Of a DNA stretch of 29,660 bases, positions 1-8,516 are shown piece by piece. The stretch is from positions 1 through 29,660 of the forward strand of contig NZ_DIUM01000110.1 of assembly GCF_002423035.1 (NCBI RefSeq). Reading direction: 5' to 3'. Positions within the stretch are counted from its first letter, which is position 1. The number at the start of each line of letters is the position of its first letter. The position numbers were made by a program, and so were the translations under genes. The stretch comes from Thiocapsa sp. UBA6158. Its GTDB lineage: Bacteria; Pseudomonadota; Gammaproteobacteria; Chromatiales; Chromatiaceae. The notes under the pieces are model-generated. The model was not told where the DNA came from. It saw only the letters and a list, made by a program, of their open reading frames with translations, and ran no database searches.

Positions 1-2
1 AA

Positions 3-176
3 CACAAGTCGGACAGGCTCCTAGCCGCAGACGATGATGGTGCGCTGCTGGTGTTGGGCGACACCCCCGCGCTTTACCTCCCCGTTATCCGCCGTCGCAA
101 GCGCGCACTGCTGGGCTTTTTGTCGAGTCGCGCCGATTGGCTCGAAGACATCGGCCTACGGGAGCATCAGCCATGA
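3..176 (+). CDS. C-terminal end of an unidentified protein (cut by window start)
   Basis: An open frame enters from the left edge and reads 57 codons to a TGA at 174-176. That stop overlaps the ATG of the next gene in an ATGA arrangement, the same coupling seen at the following gene junction, which is the main reason to believe the frame. The visible tail is mixed hydrophobic and basic, with a run of Arg/Lys near residue 30 and a Trp-Leu-Glu-Asp stretch near the end. I do not recognise the family. In comparable small-gene clusters of integrative elements the position is often taken by a replication or primase-type protein, but nothing here shows that. Confidence 0.5.
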   Translation, partial: HKSDRLLAADDDGALLVLGDTPALYLPVIRRRKRALLGFLSSRADWLEDIGLREHQP

Positions 177-448
177 CCACTACCAAGCCCACGTTCACCC
201 TGGTCGAGCCCGACCCCGCGCCGATCCCTCGCGACGAACACGGATACCCGCGCCGCCCCTACATCGCCGCCGACGAGTTCTATTGCGCGTGGGGATCGGA
301 TGAAAGCTCGTTCGGAGAGGTTGCGGGCCTTCCTTGGGACGAAGCGGTTTCGATCTTCCGCCAATGGTGGGTCGATCGCCAAGCGCAGGCCGAACGGCAA
401 GCCGAGATCCGCACCCGCCGCGCCACGATCCGGGAGGTTTCAAAATGA
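173..448 (+). CDS. Small hypothetical protein of the mobile element (91 aa)
   Basis: The ATG at 173 is chosen because it overlaps the preceding stop (ATGA) and has a GGGAG-type ribosome site about ten bases upstream. A TTG at 137 would extend the frame into the previous gene. The N-terminal third is rich in Pro and charged residues, followed by an aromatic patch (YCAW) and a C-terminal Arg/Glu-rich helix with repeated QAE/RQAE units. No catalytic motif is visible. It ends by overlapping the ATG of the next gene, so these genes are probably translated together. Function unknown; likely an accessory gene of a phage-like or integrative element. Confidence 0.6.
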   Translation: MTTTKPTFTLVEPDPAPIPRDEHGYPRRPYIAADEFYCAWGSDESSFGEVAGLPWDEAVSIFRQWWVDRQAQAERQAEIRTRRATIREVSK

Positions 449-972
449 GCGACACGAACGACTACTCGCTCGACGAGGACGAGCGCAACCCCGGCTGGAT
501 GTCGCGCCTCGGCAGCGGTTACGTCACGAACCCGCCACCGCGGTACCGGCCCGAGCCCCCGGTCGATTGGCCCCTGGGCCCGCCCCCCGTGCGCTGCGTG
601 GATTGCGCGCGATCCAAGGAGATGCGGTTCGGGTTCTGCTCGGTCGCCAACAAGCGCGCAGCCGGCCTTGCCCATTGGCGCCGGTGTGGATCATTCGAGC
701 CGCGCCCCGCAGCGGGGAAGGATCGCCCCGCGGAAAAAGGCGAAAAACGGCCCACATCGGCCCCGCCGAGACCCGAGCTTCCGACGCTGCCCCTTCACCC
801 GGCGATGCGTCTACGCGCCGCCCTGGTGGACCAAGGCGCGATTCACCTGCTCGCCGAGCTAACCGCGCTCGACGGCGGGCGCGTCGGCGTGCGGCTGGCT
901 CCCGACCTGACCGACGGCGAAGTATTGGACACCCTGAGGTGGATCGCGTGGATTCTCCGCTCGGACCCGTAA
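445..972 (+). CDS. Cys-rich hypothetical protein of the mobile element (175 aa)
   Basis: The start at 445 overlaps the upstream stop by four bases and has a good GGGAGG site at 432-437. Residues about 50-85 hold a CxxC pair, then FCS, then a His and a further Cys (HWRRCGSF), a spacing that suggests one small zinc-binding knuckle. The C-terminal half is a separate segment (LRAALVDQGAIHLL through DTLRWIAWIL) that looks like a compact helical domain. The middle is Pro/Lys-rich linker. Proteins with this Cys pattern occur beside replication genes of integrative elements, which is the only functional hint. No enzyme motif is seen. Confidence 0.65.
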   Translation: MSDTNDYSLDEDERNPGWMSRLGSGYVTNPPPRYRPEPPVDWPLGPPPVRCVDCARSKEMRFGFCSVANKRAAGLAHWRRCGSFEPRPAAGKDRPAEKGEKRPTSAPPRPELPTLPLHPAMRLRAALVDQGAIHLLAELTALDGGRVGVRLAPDLTDGEVLDTLRWIAWILRSDP

Positions 973-1104
973 CCCCGAATCACACCCTAAGGCGCTACCC
1001 CTGCGATCACCGAGCAACGAGGCGAGACAATGACCACTTCAAAGACAGAGCCGGCCCACGAGCGCACCCTCTGATCGAGCCCAGAAACAACAGAGAAAAA
1101 CCCG

Positions 1105-1509
1105 ATGCAATTTCAAAAAGGTAAATCCGGCAACCCCCGCGGCCGACCGCGCCGCACCGACACTGAAGCGGCCCTTCGCCAAAAGATCCGCGACAATCTG
1201 CCGGGGATCGTGGATGGTCTCATCGCGCAAGCACAAGCAGGTGACACGACTGCGGCCAAACTCATCATGGATCGTGCCCTGCCGGCCCTGAAGCCGCTGG
1301 ATTGCGCCGTCGCGCTCCCGCTGGCCGGCGGTCTGTCCGAAGCCGGTCGTTCGGTCCTCGCGGCCCTCGGCGAGGGCAAAGTGACGCCCGAGCAAGGCGC
1401 CCGCATTTTGGGCGGCATCGGAAGTCTGGCGCGTATCGTCGAGACCGATGAACTGATCCACCGAATCGAAGCGCTGGAGGCCGCAGCCAATGGCAAGCCC
1501 ACTGAGTAA
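1105..1509 (+). CDS. DUF5681 domain protein (134 aa)
   Basis: The N terminus carries the DUF5681 signature at residues about 2-17: FQKGKSGNPRGRP followed by basic residues. This short basic domain is common in genes of prophages and integrative elements and is often found near packaging or replication functions. The rest is predicted helical, with a stretch at residues 25-60 (LRQKIRDNLPGIVDGLIAQA) matching the usual second segment of the family. The last helix ends in a coiled-coil-like IHRIEALEAAA. A 14-codon ORF starting at ATG 1030 precedes it but is too short to call. Its end overlaps the next small frame by 20 bases. The biochemical role of DUF5681 is not established to my knowledge. Confidence 0.8.
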   Translation: MQFQKGKSGNPRGRPRRTDTEAALRQKIRDNLPGIVDGLIAQAQAGDTTAAKLIMDRALPALKPLDCAVALPLAGGLSEAGRSVLAALGEGKVTPEQGARILGGIGSLARIVETDELIHRIEALEAAANGKPTE

Positions 1510-1678
1510 GCGTGTCAAGACCTTGGAAGAAGCACGGGAAGACCCCGAGCAGACCGTCGACTTGTTCGGCTGCAAGCTCACCATGACGAGGCTCCATGAA
1601 ATCCTCGCCGACCTGCCGCAGCGATCCATCGGTCCAAAGCCAGACCCATCAGGAGCCCGCATATGTCTATCGCCCTAA
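1490..1678 (+). CDS. Very small hypothetical protein (62 aa)
   Basis: This frame starts inside the last codons of the DUF5681 gene and ends inside the first codons of the next. Its N terminus (PLSKRVKTLEEA) resembles that of the following protein (ALTRRVEALENR), suggesting related short proteins built on an Arg/Leu/Glu amphipathic helix. That similarity and the chained overlaps support coding. The small size and lack of any recognised domain keep confidence moderate. No function can be inferred. Confidence 0.45.
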   Translation: MASPLSKRVKTLEEAREDPEQTVDLFGCKLTMTRLHEILADLPQRSIGPKPDPSGARICLSP

Positions 1679-1869
1679 CACGCCGAGTGGAAGCGCTGGA
1701 GAATCGCATCGGTCCCCAGGCGGTGCTCGTGCTCCGCTCCTGCGAGGCTTGCGGCCAAGCCGTGGCAACTGATGACCTTGGTAGTCAGTGCGGCAGGCAT
1801 CCGCTCCTCGCCGTCCCCGAGGACGCGACCGTGGTTCGGATCCGGTTTATCGCGTCAGCGCAACGTTAG
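1663..1869 (+). CDS. Very small Cys-containing protein (68 aa)
   Basis: The ATG at 1663 is preceded by AGGAG at 1650-1654. The N-terminal helix (LTRRVEALENRIG) resembles the previous small protein. After it come a CEAC pair and a C..H group (CGRH), which could bind one metal ion. The remaining residues look like a short beta segment (ATVVRIRFI). It is the last gene of the small + strand cluster. From its stop to 2074 I see no convincing gene. Confidence 0.55.
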   Translation: MSIALTRRVEALENRIGPQAVLVLRSCEACGQAVATDDLGSQCGRHPLLAVPEDATVVRIRFIASAQR

Positions 1870-2074
1870 CGGGAACCGGCCATGGAAGGCGCAACCGGCG
1901 CTGGCGAATCGTGCGGCATCAGGAGACGGGCCGACTCCTTCGGCATCAACGCAAGACACGCAGGATCAACATTTGCATGTCGATCCGCAGAATGCGATCG
2001 GAACTAGCGATAATTGCGCAGTGTACGGCTTGATAGTCTCCGCATCGGCATGACCAAGCAAAGGATAACCAGCC

Positions 2075-2331
2075 ATGGAAGCAAACCGCACCAGACTGAT
2101 CGGCAGGCGGATTCGGGAGAAGGGCATTCACTCTCCCATACCGATCTGTCCGATCGGGCCGCCGGACTTGTCACTCCCTCACGGCTTGCGACTTTCAAGC
2201 GCTGGATTCGGTGCCCTGGCATTGATAAAGCCGAGGCTATCGCCGGAGCTTTCGGCGACGTTTCCGCAGCTTGGCTACTGCCTTTGAATGACAACAGTAC
2301 TGGGCGCAAGGCACGTCCTGACGGTGGATAG
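2075..2331 (+). pseudogene. Frameshifted helix-turn-helix regulator (probable remnant)
   Basis: Two frames each hold part of what looks like one Cro/C1-type regulator. From ATG 2075 the first frame gives a plausible N terminus (MEANRTRLIGRRIREKG). About 55 bases in, sense moves to the frame one base back, which reads LSDRAAGLVTPSRLATFKRW and then IDKAEAIAGAFG and AAWLLPL, ending at TAG 2331. That second part matches the recognition-helix and C-terminal cap pattern of XRE regulators. Neither frame alone gives a full domain. The frame change lies near 2120-2135. A sequencing error is possible; otherwise the gene is dead. It lies directly upstream of the Hsp70 operon and may once have controlled it. 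Confidence 0.4.
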
Positions 2332-2497
2332 TTGACCGTAGCTGATTTGGGTGCGCTCACCGCACCCGACGGTCTCGGCGAGCGCCGCACGATCCGGCGT
2401 TCGGGCTTCGCGCGACACTTCGAACCATTGTCGGCACGCTCCGGATTGTCCCAGCACCAACGGTTGTCCCTTTCGAACAGTAATGGAGCGCGTTCAG

Positions 2498-2875
2498 ATG
2501 GCAGAGGGAAACCCACTTGGCGGGCAGCCGGATCTGGCGAAGTGCCTACTCGATATGGCCGTCGATTCATGGAGGTTCGGTCGGCTGTTCGAGCGAGCCC
2601 TGAGCGCGCTCGACGCGGGTGAGCAGAAGCGGTACCTGGCCCAGTTTCGCTGGTTTCAGCGCCGAATGGAGGAGTCGCTCGGCGAGGCCGGGATGCGATT
2701 CGTCAACATCGAGGGTCATCCATTCGATCCCGGGATGGCAGCCACGGCCTTGAACATCGAGGAGTTCGACGCGGGGGACGCCCTGGTTGTCGATCAGATG
2801 ATCGAGCCGATCGTCATGGGTCCCGAAGGCATCATCAGAACAGGTACCGTGACGCTGCGGAGGATGGAGACATGA
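2498..2875 (+). CDS. Small GrpE-like protein, candidate exchange factor for the adjacent Hsp70 (125 aa)
   Basis: The ATG at 2498 is chosen because GGAG at 2485-2488 sits at normal distance; an ATG at 2483 lacks a ribosome site. The N-terminal half (residues about 10-65) is helical and charged. The C-terminal half resembles the beta domain of GrpE: Gly then FDP near residue 75, a hydrophobic alternating segment with GDALVVDQMIEPIV, and a final Gly-containing strand ending in TVTLRR. Standard GrpE is about 200 aa with a long dimerising coiled coil, so this is a shortened version. Its stop overlaps the Hsp70 start (ATGA). The family assignment is my reading of the motif order plus the neighbour and needs a profile search to confirm. 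Confidence 0.6.
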   Translation: MAEGNPLGGQPDLAKCLLDMAVDSWRFGRLFERALSALDAGEQKRYLAQFRWFQRRMEESLGEAGMRFVNIEGHPFDPGMAATALNIEEFDAGDALVVDQMIEPIVMGPEGIIRTGTVTLRRMET

Positions 2876-5376
2876 AAACCTATGTCGGCATCGACTTGGG
2901 GACCACCAACAGTGCCGTCTGCTCCTACAACGGCGAGGACCTTCGGATCTGGAAAAGTCCCGAACAAAATGACGTAACGCCGTCGGTCATCTACCTTGAT
3001 CGGCGCGGCAATAAGCACATCGGCAAGCGCGCTTACGATTCGGCACCCCATAGCCCGGACAACGCGGCGATGCTCTTCAAGCGTTTCATGGGCACGAGCA
3101 CACCCGTCACGATGCCGGCGGTCAATCTTACGATGACCCCCGAGGAGTGCTCCGCCGAGGTGCTGAAAGTCCTGTTCGGCTATCTTCCGGAGGAGCTGCG
3201 CAACGATCCCGAGACCGGCACCGTCATCACCGTCCCGGCCGCCTTCAATCAAATGCAGAAAGACGCGACCATGCATGCTGCCGAACTGGCAGGGGTAGGT
3301 AAGGTAGCGCTGATGCAAGAGCCCGTTGCCGCGGTCATGAGCGTGATGCGGACTCGCAAGACGGACGGCGCCTTCGTGATCTACGATCTTGGCGGAGGCA
3401 CGCTGGACGTCGCTATCGCGGAAAGCCTTGCGGGACGCGTCACGCTTTTGGCGCACGGCGGCATCGCCATGTGTGGGGGTCGCGACTGGGACCGGTTGCT
3501 GGTCGATAATGTCGTCAAGCCTTGGCTGTTCGAGAACTTCGATCTACCGGAAGATCTGTCCGCGAACCCGACCTATAAGACCCTGATGCGGCTTTCCGCA
3601 TGGGCGGCGGAGCGCGCGAAGATCGAGCTTTCGTCACGCGAAGAGGCCGTGATCAACCTGTCGGAAACCGAGACGCGGATCCGCGACCAAGCAGGGTCGG
3701 AAATCTACCTCGACATCGCCTTGGACAGAAGCGCCCTCGATCGGCTGATCGACAGCCAGATTGTGCAATCCGTCGAGGCGGCCCGCGAGACGCTCGGGCA
3801 AGCCGGCTTGAGCGCACACGATATGGAGAGAATCGTCTTCGTCGGCGGGCCGACCCACTATAGGCCGCTTCGGGATAAGGTCTCGTTCGAGCTTGGAATT
3901 CCCGCCAGCACCGAGGTCAACCCGATGACGGCGGTCGCCGAAGGCGCCGCGCTCTTTGCCGAGTCCATCGACTGGAGTTCGAAGAGCCGAGGGCGTAAGA
4001 GCAATCGCGGCAAGCTCTCGTCGGCCGGCAAGCTGGATGTCTCGTTCAACTATCTCGCGCGCACCCCCGAACCACGCGCGAAGATCCTGGTTCAATTCTC
4101 CGGGATGGTGATTGCCGGGGCCGAGTTCCAGATCGACAGCCTCGAGACGGGTTGGACCTCGGGTCGCATCCCGCTCGCGAACGGGGCATCGATCGATGTG
4201 ACATTGGCCAAAGACGGGGAGAACGCCTTCAAGGTGTTTGTGTTCGATGCCGCGGGTGGACCCGTGACGCTGGAGCAGGACAAGATCCTCATCACCCGGA
4301 CCACGGCGACCGTCGACGGCATCCCCGCTTCCTACTCGATCGGACTCGAGACCCTTGAGAAGCTCGGCGGTCGGACCGTCTTGCGTTGGTTGGTTCGTGC
4401 GGGGGGGCGTCTGCCCGTCAAGGGTAGCTGTAAACTCAAGTCGACCGAGTCACTCAAGGCGGGTGCGACAGGGTCTCTCAACTTTAAGCTCTGGGAAGGG
4501 GACATCGAGGATCCGATTCACGACAACCGCTTTATCGGGACCATGAAGATCGCCGGCTCGGATTTTGATGATGGCGTTATCCCTGCGGGCGCCGACCTGG
4601 TTTGTGACTTCGAGGTTCTTGACTCCGGCAACATCGTTTTGGAAATCTCCATTCCAAGCATCGGCGGTACGTTTAACTCCACCCAAGCCGGGCACAATTT
4701 CTATTCGCGGCAAGCCGGACTCATCGATTTTTCCACCGCCGCGGTCCGAATGTCCGAGGAGGGTGATGCTACCCTCAAGCGTCTGAACGAGATCAACGAG
4801 GTCGTGGATCACCCCAAGCTTGACCAAGCACGCGACAAGCTGGAACAGGCGGTGAACTTGGACCCGGAAGAGCCGGATCACGAGAAAGTGCTGGAGGCCG
4901 ACCAGAATCTGTGGTCGGCGCGTCGCCTGATTGCGCAGGTGCGCCAAGAGCACCTCAAAGACATCCGTCGGATCGAGCTGGACGGCATCGCGAATGTGTT
5001 CGAAGCGCACGTTCGGGAGCACGCCCGCCCCTCCGAGGAGCGCAGTTTCGACAACCTGCTGCGCACCGCTCAACGGGAGATCGAACACAACGGCAAGGGC
5101 TTCGAGACCTATATGGACGAGCTGAGGAGTAAGTGTTTCGAGATCCTCTGGCGCCAGGATTGGTTCGTGGTCGAGAAATTCCGACACATGGCATCGCACC
5201 CCTACCACTTCTCCGACCTTAAACAATTCAATGCGTTGGTTTCAGAGGGTACGGCCTCGATCGGCGCCGACGACATGGGCCGTTTGCGTCAGGTCGTCGG
5301 GCAGCTCGCGCAGATCCAGGTTTACGCTGGCAGCGACAGCGAGATGTTCGATGCGGTCAACATCATCTTGGGGTGA
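2872..5376 (+). CDS. Enlarged Hsp70-family ATPase (834 aa)
   Basis: The N-terminal 370 residues form a complete Hsp70 nucleotide-binding domain: phosphate-1 loop GIDLGTTNS (6-14), a Lys in LFKRFMG (K70) matching the catalytic Lys of DnaK, EP at 150-151, phosphate-2 loop DLGGGT (172-177), and adenosine motif VGGPTHYRPLRDKV (324-337). A substrate-binding-like region of beta character follows at about 385-620. The C terminus (about 640-834) is long, helical and charged, where DnaK has only a short lid; the protein is about 200 residues longer than DnaK and has no EEVD-type tail. The start has GGAG in front and overlaps the GrpE-like gene. The intact ATPase motifs suggest an active chaperone. Its separate neighbours (GrpE-like, AAA+, J-like) suggest a dedicated paralogue with its own clients rather than the housekeeping DnaK. 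Confidence 0.93.
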   Translation: MKTYVGIDLGTTNSAVCSYNGEDLRIWKSPEQNDVTPSVIYLDRRGNKHIGKRAYDSAPHSPDNAAMLFKRFMGTSTPVTMPAVNLTMTPEECSAEVLKVLFGYLPEELRNDPETGTVITVPAAFNQMQKDATMHAAELAGVGKVALMQEPVAAVMSVMRTRKTDGAFVIYDLGGGTLDVAIAESLAGRVTLLAHGGIAMCGGRDWDRLLVDNVVKPWLFENFDLPEDLSANPTYKTLMRLSAWAAERAKIELSSREEAVINLSETETRIRDQAGSEIYLDIALDRSALDRLIDSQIVQSVEAARETLGQAGLSAHDMERIVFVGGPTHYRPLRDKVSFELGIPASTEVNPMTAVAEGAALFAESIDWSSKSRGRKSNRGKLSSAGKLDVSFNYLARTPEPRAKILVQFSGMVIAGAEFQIDSLETGWTSGRIPLANGASIDVTLAKDGENAFKVFVFDAAGGPVTLEQDKILITRTTATVDGIPASYSIGLETLEKLGGRTVLRWLVRAGGRLPVKGSCKLKSTESLKAGATGSLNFKLWEGDIEDPIHDNRFIGTMKIAGSDFDDGVIPAGADLVCDFEVLDSGNIVLEISIPSIGGTFNSTQAGHNFYSRQAGLIDFSTAAVRMSEEGDATLKRLNEINEVVDHPKLDQARDKLEQAVNLDPEEPDHEKVLEADQNLWSARRLIAQVRQEHLKDIRRIELDGIANVFEAHVREHARPSEERSFDNLLRTAQREIEHNGKGFETYMDELRSKCFEILWRQDWFVVEKFRHMASHPYHFSDLKQFNALVSEGTASIGADDMGRLRQVVGQLAQIQVYAGSDSEMFDAVNIILG

Positions 5377-5379
5377 GTG

Positions 5380-6861
5380 ATGCACAGGGAGCGATGGTTG
5401 CCGATGCGCTACGCGTTGCCCGACGGGACGCGGCTCGGGGCGCTCCAGGGGTGTGGTCAGGACTGGCAACTGTATCGGGTCGATCGACATAACCGGGTGT
5501 TTGTCGCCACGGCGGCGCTGGCGGAGCGGTGGGTCTCCTGCGGTCTGTTGTCGGAGTCGGCCTTCATTCCGTTCGGTTTCGAGTCCGTGTCGTACGCGGC
5601 CATCCACTCGGGACCCGATCAAACACTGGCCCCCGTCGATGCCTTCACGTCACCGGACACCAAGGCCGACGCACTCGCGTTCTCGGTGAGCCTGCGCGAG
5701 ACACGGCTGATCGCGCCGGATGTGCCATTGCAGGATGCCATCTATTTGGAGCGCCTGTCCCGACTCCTGCCGACTTGGACAGTGTCGGAGACGTTGGACG
5801 ACGGTATTCTGCTCGGCCGGTGGCTGACTGGCGGCGTGGCGGTATCCGCCACCTCGTTCCGGCGGTTGGCGAGCTTGCTGGGTTGGTTGCCGAAGGCGGA
5901 TGTGAAAGACGTGGTCGAGGCCGGCGGCTTGGCCGTATCGGACGATAGCGGCGGCTTCACGGCCGGCGCGCTCGTAGGTGTCCGAACCCGCAGGGCAGCC
6001 GACGCCCAAGCGCGAGTCGATCGCAGGGACTCCGACCCGGATGGCGAGAGCACCGCAGCGTCTGCAAACGCCGCGCGGGTCTTCCGGCTCCCCGGCCGAC
6101 CGCATCTGGAAGCCTTCTTCAACGAGCATGTCATCGATATCGTTGCCCATGCCGAGCGGTATCAAGCCCTCGGGATCCATTTCCCCACGGCAATCGTGCT
6201 GCATGGGCCACCGGGATGCGGGAAGACCTTCGCCGTCGAGCGGTTGGTCGAGTTTCTGGACTGGCCGTTGTTCAACATCGATTCGAGTACCGTGGCCAGT
6301 CCGTACATCCACGAGACCAGTCGCAAGGTCTCGGAGGTGTTCGACCAAGCCATGGATGCATCGCCGGCGGTCATCGTCATTGATGAGATGGAGTCCTATC
6401 TGTCGGACCGACAGCTGCATGCCGCGACAGGGCTGCATCATGTCGAGGAAGTCGCCGAGTTTCTGCGCCGGATCCCGGAGGCGACGGATCGGCAGGTGCT
6501 GGTCATCGGCATGACCAACCGCCTGGAGATGATCGACCCGGCGATCCTGCGCCGCGGGCGTTTCGATCATGTGATCGAGGTCGGCATGCCTTCGCAAGAG
6601 GAGGTCCATTCGCTCCTGCTGGCGCTCCTGGCGAAGATCCCGGTCGCCCCGGCCTTCGCGGTAACCGGCGCGGTCGAGGCATTGACCGGGCGGCCCTTGT
6701 CCGACGCTGCCTTCGCCGTTCGCGAGGCAGCACGACTGGCTGCGCGATCCGGCAACCACGCCTTGGATCAGGCGAGCATGGATGCAGCCATTGCGCGCCT
6801 TCCGCCCGCCGAGCAGGACGGATCGACCCGCCCGATCGGATTCGTTTGGGAACCGAACTGA
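5380..6861 (+). CDS. AAA+ ATPase of the Hsp70 operon (493 aa)
   Basis: Residues about 235-440 form one AAA+ module of the classic (FtsH/Cdc48-like) type: Walker A GPPGCGKT (276-283), Walker B VIVIDEME (D335, E336), sensor-1 TN (379-380), and the second-region-of-homology Arg in LRRGRFD (R394). A small helical lid follows. The first 230 residues are unlike known adaptor domains and probably bind the partner or substrate. ATG 5380 is chosen over GTG 5377, which directly abuts the Hsp70 stop. The gene lies 3 bases after the Hsp70 gene and 3 before the next. No protease or nuclease domain is fused, so it may act as an unfoldase or remodeller alongside Hsp70. Confidence 0.9.
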   Translation: MHRERWLPMRYALPDGTRLGALQGCGQDWQLYRVDRHNRVFVATAALAERWVSCGLLSESAFIPFGFESVSYAAIHSGPDQTLAPVDAFTSPDTKADALAFSVSLRETRLIAPDVPLQDAIYLERLSRLLPTWTVSETLDDGILLGRWLTGGVAVSATSFRRLASLLGWLPKADVKDVVEAGGLAVSDDSGGFTAGALVGVRTRRAADAQARVDRRDSDPDGESTAASANAARVFRLPGRPHLEAFFNEHVIDIVAHAERYQALGIHFPTAIVLHGPPGCGKTFAVERLVEFLDWPLFNIDSSTVASPYIHETSRKVSEVFDQAMDASPAVIVIDEMESYLSDRQLHAATGLHHVEEVAEFLRRIPEATDRQVLVIGMTNRLEMIDPAILRRGRFDHVIEVGMPSQEEVHSLLLALLAKIPVAPAFAVTGAVEALTGRPLSDAAFAVREAARLAARSGNHALDQASMDAAIARLPPAEQDGSTRPIGFVWEPN

Positions 6862-6864
6862 ACC

Positions 6865-8511
6865 ATGGACATCGAGCAGAATCCGTTTTTCGTGCTCGGG
6901 GCCACGACGCGTGATGATCGCCACCGGATCGAGAGCTTGGCGGAAGAAAGGAACCTCCTGTCGGACGAGGACTCATGGATGCATGCGCGGGCCCAGCTGG
7001 TCCACCCGATCAAACGGCTGACGGCCGAGCTCGGCTGGTTCCCCGGGCTTGCCCCCGGGCGGGTCCATGACGCGTTGGACCGGCTGAGGACCGATCCCAT
7101 CGGTGTTCGGGACCTGCCTGGTCTGCCCGCTTTGGCGCGCGCGAATCTGTTGGCCGAGGGTCTGGTCGCAGGAGCGGAACGCCTCGGCACCGACGAAATC
7201 GCCGATTGGATCCTCGAACTCGCCCGGGCGCATGAGTCGATCGAGCCCCGGGAGGTCATGACATGGATCAACGAGGATCGCGGAGTCGCAGGATTCCCAC
7301 CGGTCGCCGACTCGCAAGTTCTGGAAAAGCAGCTGCAGGAGCGGCGGCAGGCTTTTCGCGCCGCGCTCAAGGACGCGTTAAATCTTCGCTCCACCGTCGA
7401 TCTCGTCACCGTCATCACCCGGGCGGTTGCCGCCGGGACTCGCAACGGAGAGGCCCACGGGCCGATCTTGATGCACGATCTAGTCGATAGTTACCAGATC
7501 GAAGCACAGGCGTTTTTCGAGCAGGAGACCGGGAATGTCGAGAAGCTCGTCGAGACGATTCGAGCGGCAGCCGGCCAAGCGGAGGACTCGGCGGCCTTAA
7601 CCTCTTTGGTGTCCGAGTTGGAGCGCGTGGTCCGTAACTGGGACTTCGTGGCGCAGCCGATTCAGCTCGCAGCCCGCAGTCAAGGCTTGGACCACGCGGA
7701 GAGTCATGCGCTCGCGGGCAATGTTCGGGACTTGGCCATCGAGTTGTTCAACCGGCATGATCATCTCGATATCGCTCGGCGGTTGACCGGACTTCTTCAG
7801 GACGTCTTTGCCGAAGTTGACGAAGTCCTTGAGCAGCTCACGAAAGACGCGGTGGTCCTGGATCGGATCGCGGAGGAACGGACCACGCTTCTGCATCAGA
7901 ACAAGGCCCGAGACGCTCGATGGAGACGCGAGATCACCTACGAAGCCGAATCGGGCGGATTGTTCAAGCACAAGATCAAGATCTCTCCCGACGGCGTCGA
8001 GTGGAAGAGCCAGCGCATGCCGCTCGAGCAGATCTCCCGTGTCCGCTGGGTAGGAACCCGGCATTCCGTGAACGGCGTTTCCACCGGCAGCACCTACGTG
8101 ATTGTTGTCGGTTCGACCACTGGTGAGATCCGTGTCGAGCTCAAAGAGGGGAGGATCTACAGCGAATTCGTCGAGCGGCTTTGGAAGGCAGTAGGTTCAC
8201 GGCTTCTGATGGAAATGCTCGAAGGGTTCAAGCATGGGGAGAAGTATCGATTTGCAACGGCATCATTTGACGACTTCGGAGTCGAATTAAAACGTCCACA
8301 CCTATTTTCGGAAAACGTTAAGGTTCGTTGTCGATGGAGCGAGGTCGTCATCGGCGGTGCAAACGGCGGATTCTATGTGGCGAAGAAGGACGAGAAGAAG
8401 GTGTCGGCGCATTTTTCCTATCAGGATGACGACAACGCCCACGTACTTGAAGCCGTCCTCAGGACTGTCCTCAAGCGAGGCGTTTCGAGCGCCAGCGACC
8501 TGCTGATTTGA
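6865..8511 (+). CDS. Protein with degenerate J-domain-like N terminus and PH-like C-terminal region (548 aa)
   Basis: Residues 6-60 (NPFFVLGATTRDDRHRI, then an acidic loop, a helix with ARAQL, and HPIKRLTAELGWF) follow the layout of a J domain: start of helix I, helix II, helix III and a closing Pro-Lys-Arg segment. The HPD tripeptide that stimulates Hsp70 is absent. The middle (about 70-345) is helical and acidic. From about 350 to the end the protein is beta-rich, with two segments (KHKIKISPDGVEWKS and FSENVKVRCRWSEVVI) resembling PH-like folds that bind lipids or proteins. Its place three bases after the AAA+ gene supports a partner role. The J-domain reading is inference from motif layout and context. 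Confidence 0.7.
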   Translation: MDIEQNPFFVLGATTRDDRHRIESLAEERNLLSDEDSWMHARAQLVHPIKRLTAELGWFPGLAPGRVHDALDRLRTDPIGVRDLPGLPALARANLLAEGLVAGAERLGTDEIADWILELARAHESIEPREVMTWINEDRGVAGFPPVADSQVLEKQLQERRQAFRAALKDALNLRSTVDLVTVITRAVAAGTRNGEAHGPILMHDLVDSYQIEAQAFFEQETGNVEKLVETIRAAAGQAEDSAALTSLVSELERVVRNWDFVAQPIQLAARSQGLDHAESHALAGNVRDLAIELFNRHDHLDIARRLTGLLQDVFAEVDEVLEQLTKDAVVLDRIAEERTTLLHQNKARDARWRREITYEAESGGLFKHKIKISPDGVEWKSQRMPLEQISRVRWVGTRHSVNGVSTGSTYVIVVGSTTGEIRVELKEGRIYSEFVERLWKAVGSRLLMEMLEGFKHGEKYRFATASFDDFGVELKRPHLFSENVKVRCRWSEVVIGGANGGFYVAKKDEKKVSAHFSYQDDDNAHVLEAVLRTVLKRGVSSASDLLI

Positions 8512-8516
8512 AGGGT

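Noticed and set aside
1030..1074. A 14-codon ORF with a plausible ribosome site before the DUF5681 gene
   Set aside because: Too short and without similarity to support; it may be a leader peptide but nothing demonstrates that.
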